Shown: piece after piece, positions 1 through 5,013 of the stretch
Numbering within the stretch: the stretch's first letter is position 1
Layout of the letters: the number at the start of each line of letters is the position of its first letter
Source of the DNA: an uncultured bacterium
GTDB taxonomy: Bacteria > UBA4055
Direction: 5' to 3'
NCBI GenBank assembly: GCA_937873545.1
Contig: CALMWI010000108.1
Span: forward strand, 1-5,013
Length of the DNA: 5,013 nucleotides
The notes under the pieces: model-generated
What the model saw: the letters and a program-made list of their open reading frames with translations, nothing else
The model's database searches: none
Told to the model about the DNA's origin: nothing
Made by a program: the position numbers and the translations under genes

Positions 1-458
1 ATGTAGAAGCTCATACCTAATCCAAGACTGTCACCGGCTGTTTTTTTAATTATGACAGGCCCGGGAACATGGAAGATGCTTGATCCTATTCCGCCGATAA
101 AGATCAGAACGAACAGGCTCACAAAATCAGGGGCAAGTCCGAGAAAACTCATAGACACAGTCATGATGATGATGCCCAGTATCATAAAATATTTTACGTC
201 GATCTTGTCAGCGATGGCTCCGAAAAGCGGATTTAGAAGAGAAGGGATCTTGATCGCGAAATCAAGCCAGCCGGCCTGAAATTTAGTCAGCCCTATTGTT
301 TTTATAAGTATAGGAAGTACAGGCGCAAGGAAGCTTGAATAGGTATCATGCACCATGTGGGCAGCAGAAACTGTGATTACAGTTCCGAAATCCTTTGATC
401 TAGTTTCTTTTCTATCATTTAATTCTATCGGAATATTTTCAATAAGCTCGCTTTCGAT
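1..458 (-). CDS. MFS transporter, N-terminal part (runs off left edge; start codon unresolved)
   Basis: This is an integral inner-membrane transporter of the major facilitator superfamily; its substrate cannot be told from the sequence. The minus-strand frame reads a charged N-terminus, then a first helix around SAAHMVHDTYSSFLAPVLP, a second helix, the MFS motif A loop GAIADKIDVK between helices 2 and 3, and helices 3-4 ending near GGIGSSIFHVPGP. The AAHxxHD and FHVPGP stretches resemble the fosmidomycin-resistance (Fsr)-like branch. The rest of the protein lies outside the window. The frame is open back to a TAA at 495-497, yet holds no ATG, GTG or TTG upstream of the GTG/ATG codons at 351-356, which lie inside helix 1. 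The end given here is an ATC codon (456-458) preceded by GGAG with a 6-nt spacer, and is a guess. A one-base homopolymer error with an ATG at 416-418 is the main alternative. The family call is secure and the start is not. Confidence 0.8.
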   Translation of the reverse strand, partial: MESELIENIPIELNDRKETRSKDFGTVITVSAAHMVHDTYSSFLAPVLPILIKTIGLTKFQAGWLDFAIKIPSLLNPLFGAIADKIDVKYFMILGIIIMTVSMSFLGLAPDFVSLFVLIFIGGIGSSIFHVPGPVIIKKTAGDSLGLGMSFY

Positions 459-520
459 TTTACGCTCCAGAAAATTTCGCTCTAAATTAAATGATTAATT
501 TCTGTTTAAACAATGATAAA

Positions 521-535
521 TTGTATATTATACAA
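521..535. promoter_or_regulatory. Perfect palindrome over overlapping divergent -10 elements
   Basis: TTGTATA-T-TATACAA is a perfect inverted repeat with 7-base arms around one central base. It sits in the spacer between the divergent transporter and M20 genes. On the minus strand it carries a consensus TATAAT (527-532), and on the plus strand TATTAT (526-531), which would place a plus start near 538, just ahead of the Shine-Dalgarno site at 548-553. The -35 elements are weak on both sides (minus TTAACT at 552-557 with a 19-nt spacer; plus TGTTTA at 503-508). It may be an operator controlling both genes, but AT-rich promoter DNA can form such symmetry by chance. Confidence 0.45.
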
Positions 536-547
536 CCATAATGAAGC

Positions 548-553
548 AGGGAG
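548..553 (+). promoter_or_regulatory. Shine-Dalgarno site selecting the start of the M20 gene
   Basis: AGGGAG lies 5 nt before the ATG at 559. An earlier in-frame ATG at 541 would put this site inside the coding sequence and itself has only AT-rich DNA upstream, so 559 is preferred. Confidence 0.75.
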
Positions 554-558
554 TTAAA

Positions 559-1860
559 ATGAATCAGAACGAACTTATAATTCTTTTGGAAGAACTCATA
601 AAGATCGATTCCAGAAATCCTTTTAAGATAGAAAAGAAGAAAGGGAAATATTGTCTTGGTGGAAACGAAACGGAGATAAATCAATTTCTATCTGAAAAGC
701 TTAAACAAGCCGGATTCAAGGTAGAAAAGCAGTTCGCTCACGAAGACAATGCCGGTAAAAAATATTATAATGTTATAGCTGAAAAGGGCAGTGGTAAGAA
801 GTCTGTCATGTTCTATGGTCATTCAGACACAGTGTCATCAACGCCCTGGCTGTCAGAAAAAGATGCGTTAACACCGCGATCCGGCGAAGTCACTTTTCAG
901 GGAAAGAAAAGAAAGGCGATATTCGGCCTGGGATCCAATGATATGAAAACAGGTCTGGCTGTGATGTGCCTCGCTTTCAAAGATATTGACCCTGAAGGTT
1001 ACAAAATAAAGGTGGCATTCGGGTGCGATGAAGAATTCTATTCTTTAGGAGCTAATGTATTGGCCCGAAGTTCTTTCATGGATGATGTTGCCGCTATCGT
1101 AGTACCTGAGATCGGGGACGGCCCGAATAAATTTTACGGGCATGAAACTATAGGTATAGGAAGGCTGGGAAGGTGCGAATTTGAAATTGAAGTATTCGGC
1201 ACGGGAGGTCACGGCGCGATCTCGAACGATAAAACTTTTATCAATGCGGCGGTCGAATCATCGAAGTTCGCGGTAGAATTTGAAAAATTAAAAAAAAAGC
1301 ACAAAGATATTTTTACATTTGATACGAAGAACTGTATAGAAGGATCATTTTTCATATCAAAAATAGATTGCGGTAACGAAAGTCTGTCAATTCCGTCATC
1401 AGGCAGGATCGTTATCGACTGTACCTTCACACCCAATATGTCAATTCAGGGATTACAGAAAATACTGCAGGATTTTATAGACGGTCTTTACGAAAGGAAA
1501 CTACTCAATCCTGTCCCGGTTGAAGGAAAAAACAGAAAATTCAAACTCAAACTGAAAGAAAGGCCGACACCGTACAGCGAGGCTTATGTGACCCCGACAG
1601 ATCACGGCTTTACACAATTCATAAAGAAAAGTGTGAACAGGATCGGAAAATTCAAAAACTATAATATGGGTTACTCTGTAGCAGATGAGAATGTTTTCAA
1701 ACGTTACAATCCGGAAATTCCTGTGATTGTATCAGGACCTGTAGGCTGGAATTCTCACCGTGCTGATGAATGGGTGGAAATCGAGAGTGTTATAAAGCTT
1801 TATGAATTTTACAAAGTAATAGGGCATGATTTCGGGGAATATATAAAAAAAGAGCGGTAA
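559..1860 (+). CDS. M20-family zinc metallopeptidase / amidohydrolase (ArgE/DapE-like)
   Basis: The 433-residue protein is a cytosolic-type di-metal hydrolase of the M20 clan, which removes acyl groups or amino acids from amide-linked substrates; the exact substrate cannot be assigned. Numbering from Met-559, metal-ligand motifs appear in the usual order: GHSD (His88, Asp90), the bridging Asp128 in GSNDMKTG, the catalytic Glu-Glu pair 158-159 in GCDEEF, Glu184 in VVPE, and a C-terminal His400 in NSHRADEW. The lid/dimerisation domain falls between about residues 195 and 310 and carries the conserved GTGGHGA (His218). Length is normal for the family and no signal peptide is seen. The gene is divergent from an MFS transporter, so uptake plus hydrolysis of one class of compound is possible but only inferred. 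Its last three codons form one arm of a terminator hairpin that serves the convergent neighbour. ArgE, DapE, carboxypeptidase G2-like and dipeptidase subfamilies all remain possible. Confidence 0.92.
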   Translation: MNQNELIILLEELIKIDSRNPFKIEKKKGKYCLGGNETEINQFLSEKLKQAGFKVEKQFAHEDNAGKKYYNVIAEKGSGKKSVMFYGHSDTVSSTPWLSEKDALTPRSGEVTFQGKKRKAIFGLGSNDMKTGLAVMCLAFKDIDPEGYKIKVAFGCDEEFYSLGANVLARSSFMDDVAAIVVPEIGDGPNKFYGHETIGIGRLGRCEFEIEVFGTGGHGAISNDKTFINAAVESSKFAVEFEKLKKKHKDIFTFDTKNCIEGSFFISKIDCGNESLSIPSSGRIVIDCTFTPNMSIQGLQKILQDFIDGLYERKLLNPVPVEGKNRKFKLKLKERPTPYSEAYVTPTDHGFTQFIKKSVNRIGKFKNYNMGYSVADENVFKRYNPEIPVIVSGPVGWNSHRADEWVEIESVIKLYEFYKVIGHDFGEYIKKER

Positions 1861-1872
1861 CAATACCGCTCT
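1841..1872 (-). terminator. Rho-independent terminator of the selenoprotein-like gene
   Basis: Read on the minus strand, a 9-bp perfect stem (AGAGCGGTA at 1864-1872 pairing with TACCGCTCT at 1851-1859) closes a 4-nt loop (1860-1863) and is followed directly by seven T residues and an AT tail (1841-1851). It starts 10 nt after the minus-strand TAG at 1882-1884. In the plus direction the hairpin is followed by CAGTTAAATC rather than a T run, so it should act mainly on the minus-strand gene. One arm encodes the final codons of the convergent M20 gene. Confidence 0.88.
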
Positions 1873-1881
1873 CAGTTAAAT

Positions 1882-3429
1882 CTATTTAGCAAGAATCAGT
1901 TTATTCGTGAGTATTTTATCTCCGTATTTAAGAACAGAGTAATAGATGCCGCTGGAAAGTCTGCTTCCGTCAAAGCTGAATGAATGAACGCCTTTTTCGA
2001 GCTCGCCTCTATGAATATCAGCGACCTGTCTTCCTTTCGCATCAAATACGATCAGTTCAATATGTTCATTTTTAATCAATTCAATTCTGATCTCAGTAGC
2101 AGGATTAAAAGGATTCGGGAATGATCTAAGGCTTGTCGAATTTCCAACGCTGCTATCTGTAGAAGTATCTTTGTTCAGCTTATCGGGTACGACAATCATA
2201 TCAAGCCAGACTATATCATCATTGAATGGATCGTAAGGACCTTTTATATATTCCCATCTAATGCTTCTTAATCCGGCTCTGATGCTGAAAGACATAATTC
2301 TCCAGTCGTTAAGACCTGACCATAATTCAGTAGATTCGGTATCACTGTAATCGAGGTCATCTATAAAAAAATGAAGCCTGTCAAAGTAAGGTCTTGTAGA
2401 TGTCTTATACGCAAATATCAATGTTCCGGGCTGTGCAAGATCAAGCTTCAGACTTATTCCTGAAATCTCGTTGGGTGAAATTCTTCCTGATCTTATCGAT
2501 CTGGAATTAAAATAAGACTGTTCAGATGTTACTGTCCAAGGCATCGAGCCTGTCATTTCCCAGGGGATCTGAGAATCTGACATGTCAGCGATTTCAAAAT
2601 CTTCATATAGAGAGGATGGATTAATGATTTTTATATCAAGTTTTGCATATATCTCTTTTCCGGGAACCCTTGCAATAATCTCCATATCTGAAAAACCTAC
2701 AATTGATGTCCTTTCAAGGATAAGTTTAGTGTCTTGAATAACAGGCTGAACAATGTAAGGATTTGAGGAGCTTTTAATTACGAATTCTGTTTCAGAGTAA
2801 TTTTCACTGAGAAAATAATCTTTCAAATCTAATTCGATCGTGTTTTCTGTAAGAAGTATGTTTTCTTTTTCTTTTGTCAGATAAATTCCGTAAAAAGAAG
2901 CCATCGTGCGCTTTAACATGGCATCGATCTCTTCGATAGAAGTTTCCGCACCAAGAGTTCCTATGATCCTGTTGTTCTTTCCAATGAAAGTAAAAACATT
3001 GCTGAAATCGCCCGGGTACCTGTATCCGAGCTCATCTCTTGTTGCAAGTGGGAAATTTACAAAATTAACTATCCTGAACTCAAGGAGATCTGTATAGGTA
3101 TTCAAATTAGTGGAACCGCCGACAATAAAGAAATCTGATGTTTCTTCCTGACTGTAATATGCTTTGTTTAAATAGTCTGCCTCCGGCAGAATACCCAGTC
3201 CGGTTCAGCTGAAACAGGCTTCAAATAAATAAAGAACAACAGCTTTGCCTCTGCCTGTAAGTCCTGCAATGTTTTGTCTGGAGTAAGAAATATTGTATGA
3301 ATTATCCCATTTAGCAGATGTAAAGGACACACTGCCCACATTTATCGGATCATCGGTCCATCCCCCAAATAGATATGTAAAAAAAAATGAGATCGTAAGA
3401 ATTATTTTTTTTGTAGATATTGTTTGCAT
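1882..3429 (-). CDS. Predicted secreted thioredoxin-fold selenoprotein (CXXU) with T9SS sorting domain
   Basis: I read this as one 515-residue gene with an in-frame TGA at codon 75 decoded as selenocysteine. Residues 1-23 are a signal peptide (KK, then a hydrophobic stretch through FFFTYLFGG). Residues about 55-178 look like a TlpA/AhpC-type thioredoxin fold: the strand AVVLYLF, then CFS-TGA where CxxC normally sits, a following helix, and a strand plus turn FTFIGKNNRIIG near the end. The usual cis-proline is not obvious. C72 is the only cysteine in the product. Residues about 190-270 resemble an Ig/cadherin-like beta domain, about 276-416 a MAM/jelly-roll-like domain, and 436-515 are a Por/T9SS C-terminal sorting domain (SFPNPFNPATEIRIEL to the end). 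It should pass through Sec and then the outer membrane, acting as an extracellular or surface redox protein. The ATG has a modest AAGGA at 10 nt and a good promoter. A nonsense-mutated pseudogene is the main alternative. Confidence 0.82.
3169..3197 (-). promoter_or_regulatory. Candidate bacterial SECIS stem-loop
   Basis: Just downstream of the TGA, the minus strand forms a 5-bp perfect stem CTGCC/GGCAG (3185-3189 with 3177-3181) closing a GGA triloop at 3182-3184. It extends outward by a T-A pair, one T/C mismatch, A-T, T-A, three G-T wobbles and a T-A pair. The first loop base is G and lies 21 nt after the TGA. This matches the published bacterial SECIS pattern: a small apical loop with a G in its first two positions, roughly 16-37 nt from the UGA. 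SelB would bind it. Folding energy was not computed. Confidence 0.7.
3205..3207 (-). other. In-frame TGA, predicted selenocysteine codon (Sec75)
   Basis: The codon reads TGA on the minus strand and has open frame on both sides, 74 codons before and 439 sense codons after before the TAG. The local protein is E-A-C-F-S-(TGA)-T-G-L-G-I-L-P-E-A-D. Aligned by eye with thioredoxin-like proteins, whose pattern is a hydrophobic strand, CxxC and then a helix, the TGA replaces the second Cys. No other in-frame TGA occurs in the coding sequences of the window, and tryptophans use TGG, so a genome-wide TGA reassignment is not indicated. Confidence 0.82.
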
Positions 3430-3439
3430 ATTATGAATA

Positions 3440-3444
3440 TCCTT
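3440..3444 (-). promoter_or_regulatory. Ribosome binding site of the selenoprotein-like gene
   Basis: AAGGA on the minus strand lies 10 nt before the ATG at 3427-3429, following a run of A. The spacing is slightly long. It supports this ATG as the start, just ahead of a well-formed signal peptide. Confidence 0.5.
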
Positions 3445-3456
3445 TTTTTTGTTTTA

Positions 3457-3485
3457 AGTATATAGAGAAAATACTATAAATTCAA
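3457..3485 (-). promoter_or_regulatory. Sigma70-type promoter of the selenoprotein-like gene
   Basis: On the minus strand TTGAAT (3480-3485) and TATACT (3457-3462) are separated by exactly 17 nt. The start would fall near 3450, giving a leader of about 20 nt that contains the AAGGA site. A live promoter and a strong terminator argue that this locus is a working single gene rather than a decayed one. Confidence 0.65.
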
Positions 3486-3531
3486 TGAAAAAAATCATAA
3501 TTTTCATGTTTATATCAACTTTTCATTTTGT

Positions 3532-3560
3532 TTGCATTTATATGAAAAATTTAATATTAT
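3532..3560 (+). promoter_or_regulatory. Probable promoter of purE
   Basis: TTGCAT (3532-3537) and TATTAT (3555-3560) are spaced by 17 nt on the plus strand, predicting a start near 3567 and a leader of about 60 nt. The region is very AT-rich, so other matches are possible. No purine riboswitch or clear operator was recognised in the 197-nt spacer at 3430-3626. Confidence 0.5.
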
Positions 3561-3616
3561 TAAACTTTGTTTTAGAAATGAACAAAATTATTTTACACGA
3601 GTTGATAATTTTAATC

Positions 3617-3621
3617 AGGAG
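3617..3621 (+). promoter_or_regulatory. Shine-Dalgarno site of purE
   Basis: AGGAG lies 5 nt before the purE ATG at 3627 and fixes that start. Confidence 0.85.
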
Positions 3622-3626
3622 AGATT

Positions 3627-4085
3627 ATGCCGAAAGTAGCTATAATTATGGGCAGCGCAAGCGACGGTGAATGCATGAAGCACTGTGAAGAATATCTGAA
3701 ATTTTTCGGAATTGACTTTGAAACCAGGATCCTGTCGGCTCACAGAAATCCTGAAGAGGTAGCTGCTTTTGCGAAAAATGCAGAGCAGAATGGCATAAAA
3801 GTCATTATCGCAGCTGCAGGAATGGCCGCTCATCTTGGAGGCGTTGTGGCAGCGCATACGGTTCTTCCTGTTCTCGGCGTCCCGATGAAAGGAGGATTGA
3901 TGGACGGTCTTGATGCGCTTTTATCTATGGTTCAGATGCCTGCAGGAGTACCTGTACCGACATTGGCTGTAGGAAATTCGGGAGCAAAAAATGCCGCAGT
4001 TACTGCGGTTCAGATACTGGCACTGACTGATATAAGTTTAAAGGAGAAATTAATTGAATTCAAACGAAACGGATGCAAGATTTAA
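3627..4085 (+). CDS. purE: Class I N5-carboxyaminoimidazole ribonucleotide mutase PurE
   Basis: This 152-residue cytosolic enzyme converts N5-CAIR to CAIR in de novo purine synthesis, working after PurK. The class I signature is clear: MGSASD at residues 8-13 for phosphate/substrate binding, SAHRNPEE with the catalytic His39 (counterpart of E. coli His45), AGMAAHLGG with His69, LPVLGVPMKGG at 80-90, SMVQMPAGVPV at 100-110, and a C-terminal AVQILAL helix. Class II PurE instead has SAHK and AGRSN, so this is not the AIR carboxylase type. The length is slightly short of E. coli PurE but complete. No purK is present downstream; instead the gene leads a run of glycosyltransferases, and the next gene starts inside its 3' end. 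The purE identity is very secure. Confidence 0.97.
   Translation: MPKVAIIMGSASDGECMKHCEEYLKFFGIDFETRILSAHRNPEEVAAFAKNAEQNGIKVIIAAAGMAAHLGGVVAAHTVLPVLGVPMKGGLMDGLDALLSMVQMPAGVPVPTLAVGNSGAKNAAVTAVQILALTDISLKEKLIEFKRNGCKI
4041..4046 (+). promoter_or_regulatory. Shine-Dalgarno site that sets a TTG start inside purE
   Basis: AAGGAG, followed by a 7-nt spacer, precedes the TTG at 4054. The nearest ATG (4073) is in another frame, and the family's N-terminal strand begins only ten residues into the frame, so TTG is the likely start. Confidence 0.8.
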
Positions 4086-4797
4086 AAGTGTACTTGTAAT
4101 AATTCCAACATACAATGAGATCGAAAATATCGAGAGAATGATAGAAGTCGTTTCGTCTTTGCCTGAGCAGCCTGAAATTCTAATCGTTGACGATAACTCA
4201 CCCGACGGCACCGGATCGAAAGTCACAGAGATAAAAAATGAGAACAAGAAAGTTCATCTGATCGAACGCAGCGGCAAACTGGGACTAGGAACCGCATATA
4301 TTGAGGGATTTAAATTCGCGCTGGCGAACGGTTATGATTACATAATAGAGATGGACTGTGATTTTTCGCATGACCCTAAAGATATATCGAGGCTGCTTAA
4401 AGAAATTGATAACTATGATCTTGTAATTGGATCCAGATATATTCAGGGCGTGAATGTAGTCAACTGGCCATTAAGAAGGCTGATTCTGAGCATGGGTGCT
4501 TCATTTTATACCAGAGTGGTTACCGGCATGCCTTTAAAGGATGCCACATCGGGTTTTAAGTGTTTCAGAAAAAAAGTTATAGAGTCTATCGATCTCGACA
4601 AGATACATTCCAACGGGTATTCATTTCAGATAGAGATGCATTATAAAACATGGAAAAAGAAATTCAGGATAAAAGAAATGCCCATTATTTTCACTGACAG
4701 GATAGACGGGCGTTCAAAAATGGGAAAAGATATAGTACGGGAAGCAATTTTTATGGTTTGGAAGCTTCGTTTCCCTTTTCTTATAAAGAATAAATAA
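4054..4797 (+). CDS. Polyprenol-phosphate mannosyltransferase-like GT2 enzyme (DPM1-type)
   Basis: The 247-residue protein belongs to the dolichol/polyprenol-phosphate mannose synthase group of family GT2. It transfers a sugar, probably mannose from GDP-mannose, onto a lipid phosphate at the cytoplasmic face of the membrane. The motifs are VIIPTYNE (15-22), IVDDNSPDGT (44-53), the DxD-type MDCDFSHDP (100-108), IGSRYIQG (125-132), NWPLRR (137-142), DATSGFKCFR (163-172), a GYSFQIEM stretch (188-195) and a C-terminal FTDRIDGRSKM (213-223). No transmembrane tail is evident, which fits the soluble single-domain form. Cysteine replaces the common Ala in the DxDFSHDP motif, outside the acidic residues. 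The gene starts at TTG and overlaps purE by 32 nt, so translation is probably coupled. The next glycosyltransferase begins 17 nt after its stop. The donor sugar is inferred from the family, and glucose or another sugar is possible. Confidence 0.92.
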   Translation: MNSNETDARFKSVLVIIPTYNEIENIERMIEVVSSLPEQPEILIVDDNSPDGTGSKVTEIKNENKKVHLIERSGKLGLGTAYIEGFKFALANGYDYIIEMDCDFSHDPKDISRLLKEIDNYDLVIGSRYIQGVNVVNWPLRRLILSMGASFYTRVVTGMPLKDATSGFKCFRKKVIESIDLDKIHSNGYSFQIEMHYKTWKKKFRIKEMPIIFTDRIDGRSKMGKDIVREAIFMVWKLRFPFLIKNK

Positions 4798-4814
4798 ACC
4801 CGGGAATTTTCTAA

Positions 4815-5013
4815 ATGGATCTGTCAGTCATAATAGTTAATTATAATGTCAAGTACTTCCTTGAGAACACTATAAGATCGGTTAAAGAAACTGTCAGGGA
4901 TCTTTCTTATGAGATCATTGTTATCGACAATGCGTCGAAAGACGGAAGTATGGAGCATATAAGATCTAAATTTCCGGATGTCAATTATATATACAATGAA
5001 TCGAATCTGGGAT
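4815..5013 (+). CDS. GT2 family glycosyltransferase, N-terminal 66 codons (runs off right edge)
   Basis: The partial protein opens with LSVIIVNYNVKYFLENTI and continues with EIIVIDNASKDGS (33-45) and FPDVNYIYNESNLG (53-66). This is the nucleotide-sugar-binding half of a GT-A fold, closest in style to rhamnosyltransferase/WbbL-like envelope enzymes that build polysaccharide or O-antigen. The catalytic DxD and the acceptor-binding region lie beyond the window, so donor and acceptor cannot be assigned. The ATG follows the previous stop by 17 nt and has only a weak GGGA about nine bases upstream. The spacing and shared strand suggest one transcript with purE and the mannosyltransferase. Confidence 0.88.
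   Translation, partial: MDLSVIIVNYNVKYFLENTIRSVKETVRDLSYEIIVIDNASKDGSMEHIRSKFPDVNYIYNESNLG

Noticed and set aside
541..558. The upstream ATG at 541 as the M20 start.
   Set aside because: The clear AGGGAG at 548-553 would lie inside the coding sequence and serves the ATG at 559. The extra six residues are not needed by the family.
2906..3097. Antisense frames over the genes (for example 2906-3097 plus, 3615-3857 minus, 1209-1436 minus).
   Set aside because: They are opposite-strand shadows of clearly recognised coding regions with no ribosome site or family resemblance.
1882..3105. A stand-alone 407-residue gene starting at TTG 3103-3105.
   Set aside because: The frame is open and thioredoxin-like upstream as far as the TGA, no Shine-Dalgarno site precedes the TTG, and starting there would cut a thioredoxin fold in half.
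3205..3429. The locus as a pseudogene with a nonsense mutation, or TGA as a globally reassigned codon.
   Set aside because: A random nonsense change would rarely hit the second position of a CxxC motif with a SECIS-like hairpin after it, and the rest of the frame is intact. No other in-frame TGA is seen in about 1600 codons, so global reassignment is unlikely, although the window alone cannot exclude it.
3485..3670. A 61-codon plus-strand frame with a hydrophobic, signal-like start (MKKIIIFMFIS).
   Set aside because: It has no Shine-Dalgarno site, sits in AT-rich DNA holding two promoters, and runs out of frame into the purE start. The hydrophobic look follows from T-rich codons.
3697..3890. 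PurE carrying AAHLGG instead of the E. coli AAHLPG, as a possible active-site defect.
   Set aside because: Many class I PurE proteins, such as clostridial forms, have a small residue here, and the catalytic histidines are kept, so it is normal variation.

Overview
The window reads as about 40% GC bacterial chromosome from a member of the FCB (Bacteroidetes/Fibrobacteres-like) side of the tree. The main pointer is a secreted protein ending in a type IX secretion (Por) C-terminal sorting domain with the 'FPNPFNPAT' signature that is common in Cloacimonadota-, Delongbacteria- and Marinimicrobia-like lineages. The phylum is an inference. No rRNA, tRNA, mobile element or CRISPR was seen.

Layout. 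(1) The left edge holds the N-terminal part of a minus-strand MFS transporter with no obvious standard start codon. It is divergent from (2) a complete plus-strand M20-family metallopeptidase/deacylase gene (559-1860). The spacer holds a perfect 15-bp palindrome over the predicted -10 elements of both genes. (3) Convergent to the peptidase is a minus-strand gene spanning 1882-3429. Between the two lies a strong intrinsic terminator serving the minus-strand gene. (4) From 3627 a plus-strand set runs off the right edge: purE, a polyprenol-phosphate mannosyltransferase-like GT2 gene that starts inside purE at a TTG, and the first 66 codons of a second GT2 glycosyltransferase.

The most important observation is in (3). 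Conventional ORF calling splits this locus into a 74-residue secreted fragment and a 407-residue orphan, because one TGA (3205-3207) interrupts the frame. The two pieces are in the same frame. The TGA falls exactly where the second cysteine of a thioredoxin CxxC motif belongs (C-F-S-TGA), and the Cys of that motif is the only cysteine in the whole 515-residue product. A stem-loop with a GGA apical loop lies 21 nt after the TGA, as expected of a bacterial SECIS element. I read this as one gene for a Sec-exported, surface-sorted thioredoxin-fold selenoprotein: signal peptide, CXXU redox domain, Ig-like and jelly-roll-like beta domains, and a T9SS sorting domain. It has its own good promoter and terminator. 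I do not recognise this combination as a described family.

The remaining genes are ordinary: peptide or acyl-amino-acid turnover next to a transporter, one purine biosynthesis step, and cell-envelope glycosylation enzymes.
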